In this document: piece by piece, positions 8,878-17,709 of the stretch
Position numbering within the stretch: position 1 is the stretch's first letter
How the letters are laid out: the number at the start of each line of letters is the position of its first letter
Assembly: GCA_013151415.1 (NCBI GenBank)
Contig: JAADII010000125.1
Location: forward strand, 1-49,887
Length of the DNA stretch: 49,887 bases
Direction: 5' to 3'
Source: Chloroflexota bacterium
Lineage (GTDB): Bacteria > Chloroflexota > Anaerolineae > J102
Notes under the pieces: model-generated
Database searches by the model: none
What the model was told of the DNA's origin: nothing
What the model saw: the letters and a program-made list of their open reading frames with translations, nothing else
Position numbers and translations under genes: made by a program

Positions 8878-10074
8878 ATGCTCGAATTACGTAAACTGCT
8901 GGCCCATGTCGAGGCCATGAGCCGCGAGATGGCCGCGCGGCAACGAGATTTCGCGTCCAGAATAACCGAGGCGAGAGAGAAACTGGCCGCGCTGGCGCAG
9001 GTGGATGAAGTCATGCAGGCGAAGATCGAGCAGGCGCTAAGCGTAGACCCCACCTGGCGCGGCGCACAACCGGTGAGCGCCCGCCTGGATGAACGCCATC
9101 AGCCCGATGGTGATGCAACGCCGGCGACGCTCATCGCCGTGGACGGTTCGCAAATCTACCCGGATCGTCACGGTCTGGCGCTTTACTATCTCATCAACAT
9201 CGGCTCCATCATCTTGCGCCAGGGCACGGGCGAAGCGCCGCAAACCGACACCCAACCCACCCTCTACTTCCTGGAAGAAGACATCTACAACGATGGGGGC
9301 GATCTGGTGACCGCGGGTGATGTCAACGCGCGTCGCGAACAGGCCGAACTAAAGATGCTGGCCGAACTGGCTCGCGAAGAACGCGGTTATTGGGGCGGAG
9401 ACCTGGACCGGCTGATCGTGGCCATGACCGACGGGCCTTTGCTCATCTGGATGGGCGAGACCGATATGAAGGACCCCGCGGCCAAAGCCCACATTCAAAC
9501 CTATATCGCTCAACTGCAAGCCATCCAGCAAAGCGCCGCGATCCCGATTGGGTATGTCGATCGTCCGCGTTCGGCCAATGTGCTGCGCTTGCTCCATGTG
9601 ATTCAGCTGGACCCAACCGAAATCAGCAAAGAACGCGTGCGTCAGACCTGCTATCAGGGCATGACCGACCGTCTACTCTTTCAAGACCTGAAGCCCAACC
9701 AACGTTCGGCCATCTTCGCCGCGACCACGCGTATCAATCGTGAGTTTTTTCGCGCCGCGGGTCAGGAGATCCACTTTTTCTATCTCAACGTCGCGCAAAA
9801 GAAGGGCGAAGAGCATGCTCGCATCGTGCGCGTGGACGCGCCGGCCTGGGTCACGGGCCAGCCTTCGTTACTGGATCGAGTGCAACAGGCCATCTATGAA
9901 GATTGCCGAGGAACCGAGCACCCCTATGTGTTGGCCCGCGCCCATGAGCTGGCCGTGGTCACTTACGCCGAGCGTCGCGATTTCGAACAAACTTTGGCCG
10001 CGGCGCTCATACGGCAAGACCTAACGCCTGAACCCTCGCGTAAAGCCTGGCTCAAATGGTTGATGAGCGGATAA
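8878..10074 (+). CDS. nurA: NurA-domain 5'-3' nuclease
   Basis: The 398-residue protein has the NurA fold markers: LIAVDGSQIYPD (about 85-96) with catalytic Asp89, and IVAMTDGPLLIWMG (about 180-193) with Asp185, both lying on predicted metal-binding strands. The N-terminal 60 residues are helical, probably a coiled coil. NurA is a manganese-dependent single- and double-strand nuclease that in archaea works with the HerA hexameric helicase in DNA-end resection, and some bacterial HerA/NurA pairs act in phage defence. Here the next gene is a HAS-barrel-like protein and no HerA ATPase is present. No Shine-Dalgarno sequence precedes the ATG. Confidence 0.9.
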   Translation: MLELRKLLAHVEAMSREMAARQRDFASRITEAREKLAALAQVDEVMQAKIEQALSVDPTWRGAQPVSARLDERHQPDGDATPATLIAVDGSQIYPDRHGLALYYLINIGSIILRQGTGEAPQTDTQPTLYFLEEDIYNDGGDLVTAGDVNARREQAELKMLAELAREERGYWGGDLDRLIVAMTDGPLLIWMGETDMKDPAAKAHIQTYIAQLQAIQQSAAIPIGYVDRPRSANVLRLLHVIQLDPTEISKERVRQTCYQGMTDRLLFQDLKPNQRSAIFAATTRINREFFRAAGQEIHFFYLNVAQKKGEEHARIVRVDAPAWVTGQPSLLDRVQQAIYEDCRGTEHPYVLARAHELAVVTYAERRDFEQTLAAALIRQDLTPEPSRKAWLKWLMSG

Positions 10075-10159
10075 GACGAGGGCCAGTTTCCTAGATTTCG
10101 GCAAAAAACTTCTGGAAAAGTTGCACATTGGATACGACTCTTTTCTTTGGAGGCGCTGT

Positions 10160-10792
10160 ATGACCGACGCCCAACTCCTTGGCCGCGTATTGCGCAGCGC
10201 GACCGGAGTATTCACCTTTGGTTGCACCCAAAACGAAGAAAACATCCCCCAGTTCGGCCAGCCGGTGCGCGCGGCCGGGGCAGACGGCGATGTATATGGC
10301 CTGGTGTATGAAATAATCATCCAGGATGACCCCTTTGTGCGGCAAATCGTGGCCGCGTCCGACAGCCTGACGCCCGAACGCATCGAGGACATGCGTCAAC
10401 GCCGTCAGGTTCCGGTGGAGGTGAGCGCGCTGGCCGTGGCCTATCGGCGCGGGGAGCTAGTGCGACAGGGCGTTCCTCCGCGTCCGCCGGCTGCGTTGCG
10501 TCGGGTCTTTGCCTGCAATCGAGGCGAGGTGGATGAGGTTCTGGGCAGGGGTGGGTTTCAATTCATGCGCATCGCGCTCAACCATGCCCAATGTCCGGCC
10601 GAAGACTTGCTGGTGGCAAGCCTGGGTTGGGTGGCGCAGTGCCGGCCGCCCGGCCAGGAGCAACCCTATCTTGTCGAGGCTGGTCGCGAGCTCACGCGGC
10701 TGCTGGCCCATGATCCCCTCCGTTTGGACGCGATTTTGCGCGGATTGGCCGATCTAACCGCGGAGGCTCAAGCCGCAAGCCGCGGTTGGTGA
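10160..10792 (+). CDS. Stand-alone HAS-barrel-like protein next to nurA
   Basis: The start at 10160 (MTDAQLLGRVLRS) follows GGAGG with a 6-base gap. The 210-residue product begins with a probable small beta-barrel: LLGRVLRSATGVFTFGC, then DVYGLVYEIIIQDDPFVRQ (about 45-65). This resembles HAS-barrel (HerA/ATP synthase barrel) proteins known from cyanobacteria. A middle segment, RQVPVEVSALAVAYRRG, is followed by a helical C-terminal half. There is no P-loop, so this is not a full HerA. It lies 85 bases after nurA on the same strand and probably shares its transcript. The family call is from memory of similar proteins; the NurA partnership is inferred from position. Confidence 0.6.
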   Translation: MTDAQLLGRVLRSATGVFTFGCTQNEENIPQFGQPVRAAGADGDVYGLVYEIIIQDDPFVRQIVAASDSLTPERIEDMRQRRQVPVEVSALAVAYRRGELVRQGVPPRPPAALRRVFACNRGEVDEVLGRGGFQFMRIALNHAQCPAEDLLVASLGWVAQCRPPGQEQPYLVEAGRELTRLLAHDPLRLDAILRGLADLTAEAQAASRGW

Positions 10793-10917
10793 GCGGTCGC
10801 CAGAGATTAAACCCATCCTCGAGCGCGCATCTGGGGGAGAAAAGCATTCTTCGTATAGTAATTTTCGGAGAACGACCCCCAAAATGGACCAGGATGGCTC
10901 AATCGACCATCGTCTTG

Positions 10918-11835
10918 TTACGCCAGTCGAATCCGAAAGAAGAGCCAGGGCGCGACGCCGCTAATAACCAGACCCACCAGCATATAGCGAATCAGGCGCA
11001 GCCCCTGTTCGAGCCAATACGCGCCGCCCAAAGAAGCGAAGGCGAATGAGAGACCAAAGTAGACCAGCGCCACCAGGACCATGCCCACCACATAACGCGC
11101 AATGCGTCTCGGCCAGGAGCCGCTTACCTGAAAATGAAGACGCCGATGATCCCATATCAGGCCCAGAAACAGCCCCATGAGCACGCCCACATTGCTCACG
11201 GCCGAGGACGCAGGACGATTTCCCTCCCAATCGCCGGGGAAAATGAGCAAAACCAACGCGGCCGCGACAAAAACCGCGACAATCTGTCGCGCGGGCGACC
11301 AGGAGAGAACGGTCGGCTCCAGACGGGGGAGAAGGCGCATAATCACCCACACGGTGAACAACCCTACCAGCCATCCGCCCACCACATCGGCGGGAAAATG
11401 CACGCCCAGATACATGCGCGAAAAGCCAATGGAAAGAATAAGAACAATGGCCGCGATGGTGAACCAGGTCTGGCGCGCGAGGCGGGCCAGCGTCCCAAAT
11501 ACGGCCATGGATGAGGACGCATGCGTGCTAACGAAACCGGGGCTGGTCTCCTCCCACAGGCGCTGCACCGGCGGCGAAGCCGGTCGCGGCAGACGAAATG
11601 TCCATTTGATGAAATCGCCTATGAGCACCGAGAATAACAGCGCCAGGCCCGCGAGCGCGCCCCAACGCTTGTTCACGGCCCAATAGAGAAAGGGAAAGAA
11701 GAAAAGATAGCCAAATTCCGACCCCAACCAACTCATCAACATCATATAGCCATCCAGAGCCGGGTTGCGAAAGCTCTGAAGCCAGAGAAGAAAGGGGATG
11801 CTCGCGTCGTTGAGAGTTTGAATCCAATCGCCCAT
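10918..11835 (-). CDS. PAP2-family membrane phosphatase
   Basis: A 305-residue integral membrane protein with the three acid-phosphatase motifs: KWTFRLPRP (about 94-102), FVSTHASSS (about 120-128, in place of the usual PSGH) and SRMYLGVHFPADV (about 154-166). About eight hydrophobic helices are present, with a C-terminal membrane extension beyond the core. PAP2 enzymes dephosphorylate lipid phosphates such as phosphatidate or undecaprenyl pyrophosphate at the outer face of the membrane. The exact substrate cannot be told. It is transcribed alone, after a spacer that contains a dispersed repeat. Confidence 0.9.
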   Translation of the reverse strand: MGDWIQTLNDASIPFLLWLQSFRNPALDGYMMLMSWLGSEFGYLFFFPFLYWAVNKRWGALAGLALLFSVLIGDFIKWTFRLPRPASPPVQRLWEETSPGFVSTHASSSMAVFGTLARLARQTWFTIAAIVLILSIGFSRMYLGVHFPADVVGGWLVGLFTVWVIMRLLPRLEPTVLSWSPARQIVAVFVAAALVLLIFPGDWEGNRPASSAVSNVGVLMGLFLGLIWDHRRLHFQVSGSWPRRIARYVVGMVLVALVYFGLSFAFASLGGAYWLEQGLRLIRYMLVGLVISGVAPWLFFRIRLA

Positions 11836-11870
11836 GATTCACTCCTGGAAGAAAAGAGAAGGCCACCAAA

Positions 11871-11926
11871 ACGATGGACGATGAGACGATAAAATCGGCG
11901 CGCCCATCGCCCCGTCCTCCTATCAC
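11871..11926. repeat. Dispersed intergenic repeat, copy A
   Basis: Contains ACGATGAGACGATAAAA (11878-11894). The same 17 bases occur inverted at 25632-25648, and a weaker relative is found at 46142-46202. It sits between the PAP2 gene and the M20 peptidase. Confidence 0.5.
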
Positions 11927-11944
11927 CCCCTTATGGATGAGCCA

Positions 11945-13048
11945 TTACGAAGCTGCATCGGTTACCAGGGCGAGAAGGACGCGGGCCGCATCCACCATGT
12001 CTTGAATGGCGATATGCTCATCCGGCGTATGCACATCGGCCATGCCGGTGGAAAGAACCACGCAAGGGATGCCGGCCTCGTTGAAAATATTGCCATCGGT
12101 GCCGCCGCCGCTCATTTTGGGCTGCACCTCGATGCCCAGGGATTGAAATGCACGCGCGGCCGCAATATAAGGCGGTTGGTCAGGCGCTATGCGATAAGCG
12201 CGATAGGAGGATTCTACGTCAAATTCCACGCGAGCGCCATGCCGGGCCGCGGCGTCGTGACAGGCGCGAAACATGGCGTCCACCTGGTTTTGCAACTTGG
12301 CCTCGTCGCGGCTGCGCGCCTCGGCGATCATGTCCACGCGATCGGGAACGATGTTGCGCGCTTCGCCGCCCTGAATAACGCCAATATTGGCCGTAGTTTC
12401 TTCATCGATGCGGCCCAAAGGCATGGCCGCGATGGCCTCGGCCGCGACGCGAATCGCGTTTACGCCTTTTTCCGGTTCGGAGCCGGCGTGCGCCTTCTTA
12501 CCTAAAATAGCAATTTTCATAGAATCCTGTGACGGCGCCGCGTAGACCAAGACGCCGATGGGCCCGCCTGCATCGAGCACCACGCCCCATTTGGCCTGCA
12601 GGCGGCTTTTGTCCAGCTTTTTTGCACCCACCAGGCCCAGTTCTTCGCTCACCGAAATGACAATCTCCAAAGGCGGATGCGACCACTCGGGATGCTCTTG
12701 CAAACAGGCCAGGGTCTCTAGAATAATGGCCACGCCCGATTTGTCATCTCCGCCGAGAATGGTGTCGCCTTCCGAATAAATCACGCCCTCGCGAATGACG
12801 GGCTTGATGCCCGTATCCTTGCCCACCGTGTCCATATGGGCGCTGAGAAGAATGGGGTCATCGCCATCACCGGGCAAACGAGCAATAAGGTTGCCAGCTT
12901 CGTCTTGTTCGACCGAGCACCCCAGATCGCGCAAGCGAGCTTTCAAGTGTTCACCGATGACCTCCTCGTGGCCGGAAGGGCTATCGATCTGCACGAGTTC
13001 GAGAAAAGTGTGGACAAGGCGATGGGATTGAATCGCGTCGGTGTTCAT
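11945..13048 (-). CDS. M20-family metallopeptidase (peptidase T-like)
   Basis: About 367 residues. Zinc-binding motifs are visible: LLSAHMDTVG (about 68-77), GGDDKSG (about 98-104), SVSEELGLVGAK (about 128-139) and a C-terminal HTPDEH. The central dimerization domain starts near AHAGSEPEKGVNA. Two adjacent ATGs exist (13051, 13048), and GGGAGG ends 1 or 4 bases before them, so the second is slightly better spaced. M20 enzymes of this branch are cytoplasmic di-/tripeptidases or related amidohydrolases. It lies downstream of an MFS exporter on the same strand. The precise substrate is unknown. Confidence 0.88.
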   Translation of the reverse strand: MNTDAIQSHRLVHTFLELVQIDSPSGHEEVIGEHLKARLRDLGCSVEQDEAGNLIARLPGDGDDPILLSAHMDTVGKDTGIKPVIREGVIYSEGDTILGGDDKSGVAIILETLACLQEHPEWSHPPLEIVISVSEELGLVGAKKLDKSRLQAKWGVVLDAGGPIGVLVYAAPSQDSMKIAILGKKAHAGSEPEKGVNAIRVAAEAIAAMPLGRIDEETTANIGVIQGGEARNIVPDRVDMIAEARSRDEAKLQNQVDAMFRACHDAAARHGARVEFDVESSYRAYRIAPDQPPYIAAARAFQSLGIEVQPKMSGGGTDGNIFNEAGIPCVVLSTGMADVHTPDEHIAIQDMVDAARVLLALVTDAAS

Positions 13049-13118
13049 CATACCTCCCGTTGGTCGATGTTCGTCTGAGTTGGTCTACGTTGGGCGGCGC
13101 AAGCCATTTTTTAGCGGC

Positions 13119-14447
13119 TCATCCCTCTTTTGGCCTACCGACTTCGGGCGCGGTTCGCAATGCATAAACAAGGGTGAGCACAGCCACGCCAATGGCCGCG
13201 ATCGCGATCCAACGTATGAGGATGGGAATGCCGAGCAGGTCGGCCAACGTGGCCGCGCCCAACAAAGGGATAAGGCCCACCAGGTTGGCGAGCATGAATT
13301 GCACAGTAAAGACGCGCCCGCGCAATCCTGCGGGCGTGAATCGCTGCACGGTGGTCTGAGCAATAGTGTTGACCGAATACAAACCAAAACCAATGAACAA
13401 GGCGGTTAGGGCCACCATGCCCGTGAGAGGAAGCAGGCGCTGGGGGTAAACGTCGAAGATGGGAATGCGCAACGAACTGTAGTCGCGACTCACAAAGGCA
13501 AGCACGCCAAATCCTGCGCCGGTCAACATCAACATGACGAATTGAAGCCAGGTTTGCGGGATTCGAGACCCATACCGTCCCAAAAAAATGATGGCCAACA
13601 ACATGCCCACGCCGGCCGGCGCGAACACAATCACCGCATCTTCGGGCGCAAGCCCCAACACGCGGGCGCTGAATCCAGGCGCGATCATGGCCAGGATCAT
13701 GATCAGGGTGGCCACCAACGTCAGTTGCAGAATGGCCAACCGCACCAGCCGATGGGTGGCCACATAATGCCACCCTTCGCGGAATTCCTGCCGCATTTGC
13801 TCGAAACCGCTGGCTGCGGTCACGCCCTTGACGCGACGCCCCGCATCGCGCGGCAGCCGCAGCGCCACCACAAAAGCGCCCAGATAGAGCGCGCTCATCA
13901 GGCTAAACGCGCCCGAAAGCCCCACCAGTTTCACTGCGGCCGGCGCCAACAATATCAGCCCCAAAAACTGAGCGCCGGCGATGGTCACATTGAACAACGA
14001 GTTGGCCACCATCAAGCGTTGGTCGCCCACCACCAATGGGATTTTGGCCAACACCGCCGGATTGAAAAACGCGCCCAACGACGAACCCAAAAACGTGATC
14101 AAAAAAACCATGATCAATAGAGCGTCGCCGCTTAAGGCGCGCAAGAAAAAAACATAACTCAAGGCCAACCCGCCTCGTAGCACATTGGCGATGAGTATGA
14201 TCCATTTTTTGGGCACCCTGTCCACCACCATCCCTGCCAAAGGGGAAAACAATACAGGCGGCAGACTAAAAGCCATGATCATCAACCCTATGTGCACGCT
14301 GCGGCCGGTCAGGCGCTCGATGAGAACGAGCTGGACAAAATGAATGCCGTTCTGCGCGGAAAGAGCGAACAGTTCAGAAAGCCATAGTTGGCGAAAGGCG
14401 GGCAGGCGTAGGACAGAACGGAATCCGCCAGAATCGGCAGTAGCCAT
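13119..14447 (-). CDS. MFS transporter (EntS/MefA-like efflux group)
   Basis: 442 residues with about 12 transmembrane segments. The N-terminus SVLRLPAFRQLWLSELFALSAQ and the loop motif GMVVDRVPKKW (about 71-81) are typical of the enterobactin-exporter/macrolide-efflux type MFS proteins. QRFTPAGLRGRVFTVQFMLAN in the second half is also characteristic. Substrate unknown. It is upstream of the M20 peptidase with a 70-base gap and downstream of the DUF951 gene. Confidence 0.9.
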   Translation of the reverse strand: MATADSGGFRSVLRLPAFRQLWLSELFALSAQNGIHFVQLVLIERLTGRSVHIGLMIMAFSLPPVLFSPLAGMVVDRVPKKWIILIANVLRGGLALSYVFFLRALSGDALLIMVFLITFLGSSLGAFFNPAVLAKIPLVVGDQRLMVANSLFNVTIAGAQFLGLILLAPAAVKLVGLSGAFSLMSALYLGAFVVALRLPRDAGRRVKGVTAASGFEQMRQEFREGWHYVATHRLVRLAILQLTLVATLIMILAMIAPGFSARVLGLAPEDAVIVFAPAGVGMLLAIIFLGRYGSRIPQTWLQFVMLMLTGAGFGVLAFVSRDYSSLRIPIFDVYPQRLLPLTGMVALTALFIGFGLYSVNTIAQTTVQRFTPAGLRGRVFTVQFMLANLVGLIPLLGAATLADLLGIPILIRWIAIAAIGVAVLTLVYALRTAPEVGRPKEG

Positions 14448-14493
14448 GAGGGAATGCAGCTAAAGTGGCAAAAAAGAAAAGTCCAGGGCGAGG

Positions 14494-14709
14494 TCAATCC
14501 TTGACCGGGGTCGTTTCAGATGGTCGGGTGATTGTCTTGACCGCTCGACGAAATTTATCGCGCGGCATCATCAACCGACGCTTGCACGTCAGGCACAGCA
14601 GGCCGATATCCGCGCCAATGCGAACGACGCGCCATTCCCAGCCGCCGCACGGATGCCGTTTGCGCATTCGCACAATATCGTCAACGCGAACATCGAGATG
14701 GGTGTGCAT
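14494..14709 (-). CDS. DUF951 family small protein
   Basis: The start at 14709 gives MHTHLDVRVDDIVRMRKRHPCG, 71 residues. The frame continues upstream, but the conserved family starts here. The DUF951 signature is clear: DIVRMRKRHPCGGWEWRVVRIGADIGLLCLTC, then RRLMMPRDKFRR. Three cysteines (one in HPCGG, two in CLTC) could bind a metal. Function is unknown; in Firmicutes it is often found near ssb/rpsF-type genes, and here ssb is the divergent neighbour. Confidence 0.88.
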   Translation of the reverse strand: MHTHLDVRVDDIVRMRKRHPCGGWEWRVVRIGADIGLLCLTCKRRLMMPRDKFRRAVKTITRPSETTPVKD

Positions 14710-15041
14710 GGATGATAAAGAGAGCAAAGAACGAGAAGCAAGAGTCGAGATGGGAATGGGGGAGGTCGCGCCGAGCGCCCCAAGGACCAACCGATTTTTG
14801 CAACACAGTTTTTGATTATACCAGGAAACCCAAGCGCAGACGAAAGGCGAGAAAGCGAGATGACAGGCTCACAAAGATGAGGCGACGCCTCCCCTTCCTC
14901 AGGAACATTTGTTCTTGACACCTCTGCAACACATCCGTTATACTCCCCCCACTATTGTTCCCCTCCTCGTCCCGCGTCTTCCCACTCGCCCGGGGCTGGC
15001 GAAGACCCAACGACGAGCCTCCAAATAAGGAAGGTGCGTTT
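14710..15041. other. Divergent promoter region DUF951 / ssb
   Basis: No gene in these 332 bases. On the minus strand TATAAT (14815-14820) is preceded by TGG, an extended -10 for the DUF951 gene, giving a leader of about 100 bases. The plus-strand ssb promoter is listed separately. Confidence 0.5.
14915..14944 (+). promoter_or_regulatory. Predicted sigma70 promoter of ssb
   Basis: A perfect TTGACA (14915-14920), an 18-base spacer, then TATACT (14939-14944). Transcription would start near 14951, leaving a leader of about 90 bases before the ssb ATG. Confidence 0.7.
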
Positions 15042-15440
15042 ATGTATCAGAAAACCTTTGTCATTGGTCATTTGGGCCGCGATCCCGAGATGCGTTATAC
15101 GGCCAGCGGACAGGCCGTCACCAGTTTCTCGGTGGCTACAACCCGCAAGTGGACGGGGCCAGATGGTGAACCACGCGAAAAAACGACCTGGTTTCGGGTG
15201 ACCGCGTGGGGTAAATTGGCCGAATTGTGCAATCAATATCTCAGCAAAGGGCGATTGGTGCTCGTCGAGGGCGACATCGACGCCAGCGCATGGATGGCCC
15301 AGGATGGGCAGCCGCGCGCGTCACTGGAGCTCACCGCGCGCAATGTGCGATTCTTGGGCGGTCCGGCGCGCGAAGATGAATTTGGGCCAGCCGCAACCCC
15401 TGAAAAACCCGCTGTCGAGGAGGACGAAATCCCCTTTTAG
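15042..15440 (+). CDS. ssb: Single-stranded DNA-binding protein
   Basis: 132 residues starting MYQKTFVIGHLGRDPEMRYT, with AAGGAAGG 7 bases upstream. The OB-fold (about 1-105) includes the conserved TSFSVATTRKW and KTTWFRVTAWGKLAE blocks. The C-terminus ends in the acidic tip DEIPF, the docking motif for SSB partner proteins. It is shorter than E. coli SSB because the linker is short. It acts in replication, repair and recombination by coating single-stranded DNA. No rpsF or rpsR flank it here. Confidence 0.96.
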   Translation: MYQKTFVIGHLGRDPEMRYTASGQAVTSFSVATTRKWTGPDGEPREKTTWFRVTAWGKLAELCNQYLSKGRLVLVEGDIDASAWMAQDGQPRASLELTARNVRFLGGPAREDEFGPAATPEKPAVEEDEIPF

Positions 15441-15479
15441 TCGGTCGAACGCCCCTGCTTCTTGCCCGCCACCGTCCAT

Positions 15480-15852
15480 TCACCTGCTCGACGAATGAAA
15501 TAAGGCGCGGAAAGATTCAAACCGTATCCGCTTCAGAAGCCATGGTTCGGGCATAATCTCGGCCACCAATTCGCCATCGTCGAAAATACGAACCACCCAA
15601 ACTTTCCAACACCACCACGGCGATGGCGTTGGTTTCACGCGTGATGGATGCGGCCGCTATATGACCGCTTCCCAAACCCAGAGGGAGGTGGATGCCGTGG
15701 GTGGACGCATTGATGTAACGACAGGCCGACAGCACCACCCCCTCATTGGAAACAATGAACGCGCCGTCCAACTGAGCCAACTCCTTCACGGTTTCGCGCA
15801 TATCGGGGCGTTCGATGCGCTTGAGATGATGACGCGAGATGTAGCGTCCCAT
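15480..15852 (-). pseudogene. Decayed diadenylate cyclase (DisA_N/DAC) domain fragment
   Basis: A run of DAC-like sequence is visible: RPDMRETVKELAQLDGAFIV, then EGVVLSACRYI and ITRETNAIAVVVLES. DAC domains make cyclic di-AMP and need DGA plus an RH motif. DGA is present, but the RH position reads GSGHIAAA, so the catalytic Arg is lost. At about 15596-15598 the frame changes. A one-base shift restores VVRIFDDGELVAEIMPEPW down to a stop at 15480, while the uncorrected frame ends at 15517. The usual N-terminal third is missing and the region abuts the permease stop. A sequencing error could explain the frameshift, but not the lost motif. Confidence 0.7.
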
Positions 15853-15877
15853 GTGAACGACGACTTTGCAATGCGGC

Positions 15878-17200
15878 TTATGAGGAGATCGGGCCTCTTG
15901 CCAACAAAGCTCGCTTGCTGAAAACCAATTCGGCAACGACGACGACCGCGTAGAAAAGCCCGATTTGATACAAGCTTTGTGGGCTGTGCCGCCATAAATA
16001 ACCCATGAGCACCACCCAAGAGGCCGCGGCCAGAGTCAAACCCAGGCCCGGAGCCAGCGTGCGCGCGCGGATGGTCTTGCTGAGACGAATGGCCGAAAAA
16101 TTGATGGCGATGAAGAGGAGAAGAAAAGTGGAGCTGGCGAAAGAGGATATAATGGTCAGGTTGGCTATATTTACAAACACCAGCGTGACCAGCGCAATGA
16201 CCGCCAAACTGACCCAGGGTATCGGCTTGGTGCGCTCGGTGTAACTGAAGACCTTGGGCAATTCTTCGTCCTGAGCCATAGCCATGCCCAACCGGGCCGT
16301 GCCAAACATGGTGGCGTTGATGGCCGAGGATGTGGAAAGAAGCGCGCCCAATCCAATGAGCAGAAAGCCGAACTCGCCCAGCGCCGGCTTCGCGGCCACA
16401 GCCAACGCATATTCCTTGTATTGGTTGATCTCTTCAGGCGTGAGATTGCCTACAGCCACCAAAGCCACGCCGATATAGATGATGATGGTGACGCCAATAG
16501 AGACAAAGATGGCCTTGCCCAAATTCCGTTCGGGGTCTTTCATCTCGTTTACAGCATTGGGGATGAGCTCGAAACCCTCGTAAGCGACAAAAATAAGGGC
16601 CGCCCCCATAATCAATCCGCCTGCGCCTTTGTCGAGCAAGGGCGTCAATCGATTCGACTGGATGGTCATCAATCCGGCCGCGGCGAAAAGGGCTAAAATA
16701 GCCACCTTTACGGCCACAAGGATCAATTCCGTTCCTCCCGAAGCTTTGACCCCATATAAATTGACGCCCAGAAAGACGAGCAACACCAGGCTTGAGAGAA
16801 GATGGGACGTCAGGGGAGCGTTCAATCTTCCTCCCAACATGGCCGCGCCATAGACGCCGAATGTGTAGGCGTATAGACCCATGGCGCCGATATAACCCAC
16901 CAGCAAAAGCCAGCCGCCCATGCCGGCGATATTTCGTTGCGCGAACGCATGCTCTAGATAGGTGAAACTGCCTCCGTCCGAACGAAAGTGCAAGCCAAGC
17001 TTCACATAGGAATAGCCCGTCAACAGAGCGATTACACCGCCGAACGCAAAGGCCAAAGGCGCGGCATGCCCTGAAACCTGAGCCGAAAGCCCCAACACCG
17101 AAAAGATGCCGCCCCCCACCATGCCGCCAACGCCCAAAGCGATGAGCTCGCTCAATGAGAGTTTCTCGGCCGATGCGGTGGATGAAGTGATGGTTGGCAT
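15878..17200 (-). CDS. APC-superfamily amino acid permease
   Basis: 440 residues with about 12 transmembrane helices. The N-terminal helix 1 carries GVGGMVGGGIFSVLG (about 23-37), matching the substrate-binding G-rich break of APC transporters. Helix 6 has IFVAYEGFELIPNAVNEMKDPERNLGK (split here for reading: IFVAYEGFEL, then VNEMKDPERN), also typical. It exchanges or imports amino acids or polyamines across the cytoplasmic membrane; the substrate is not predictable. It follows the VOC gene by 23 bases and is probably in one transcript with it. Confidence 0.92.
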   Translation of the reverse strand: MPTITSSTASAEKLSLSELIALGVGGMVGGGIFSVLGLSAQVSGHAAPLAFAFGGVIALLTGYSYVKLGLHFRSDGGSFTYLEHAFAQRNIAGMGGWLLLVGYIGAMGLYAYTFGVYGAAMLGGRLNAPLTSHLLSSLVLLVFLGVNLYGVKASGGTELILVAVKVAILALFAAAGLMTIQSNRLTPLLDKGAGGLIMGAALIFVAYEGFELIPNAVNEMKDPERNLGKAIFVSIGVTIIIYIGVALVAVGNLTPEEINQYKEYALAVAAKPALGEFGFLLIGLGALLSTSSAINATMFGTARLGMAMAQDEELPKVFSYTERTKPIPWVSLAVIALVTLVFVNIANLTIISSFASSTFLLLFIAINFSAIRLSKTIRARTLAPGLGLTLAAASWVVLMGYLWRHSPQSLYQIGLFYAVVVVAELVFSKRALLARGPISS

Positions 17201-17223
17201 GATGGATGCTGAAAACCTCCACT

Positions 17224-17637
17224 TTACTCATAGCCCCATAGTCGGGGCGTGGCCAGCTCGATGCTGTTTCCGGCCGGATCGCGAAAGTAGATGGATCGTC
17301 CGCCATTGGGCCAGTGTAGCTCGACCTCGATCTCAACGCCCGCGCGCAGCAGCCGCTCGCGCCAAACCGAAAGGTCGGCCTCGGCGATCGCGAAGGCGAG
17401 ATGGCCGGGACCGTGCGCGCCATGGGTGGGAACATCGCCCAAGGGCTTGGCCGTCCGCTTGGGATTGAATAGCAAAAACACGCCCGGCCCGCAACGAAAG
17501 AACACATGGCGGCCCGCCTCTTCGGCGATGCGCTCCAGGCCCAATGTCTTTTCGTAAAAGGCCGCTGTCTCCTCGAGATTCTCGGCATAAAGACAGCTTT
17601 CCAACACGCGACGAATGAGAGGAGGGGTTGAATTCAT
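17224..17637 (-). CDS. VOC (glyoxalase/bleomycin resistance) superfamily protein
   Basis: 137 residues with two beta-alpha-beta-beta-beta modules. The first is RRVLESCLYAENLEETAAFY ... GLERIAEE and the second starts at GHLAFAI (His near 78). FRDPAGNSIELATP near the end supplies the usual C-terminal Glu metal ligand. The position of the first metal ligand is Glu/Ser rather than His. VOC enzymes include glyoxalases, dioxygenases and antibiotic-binding proteins, so no reaction can be assigned. It is just upstream of the permease and downstream of livF. Confidence 0.85.
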   Translation of the reverse strand: MNSTPPLIRRVLESCLYAENLEETAAFYEKTLGLERIAEEAGRHVFFRCGPGVFLLFNPKRTAKPLGDVPTHGAHGPGHLAFAIAEADLSVWRERLLRAGVEIEVELHWPNGGRSIYFRDPAGNSIELATPRLWGYE

Positions 17638-17709
17638 CGCTCAAGGTCGAAAGATGGGAAGGGGTGAACCGTGTTTCAAAGCGGTCAGGTGTTGGTTGTC
17701 GATTGTTTT

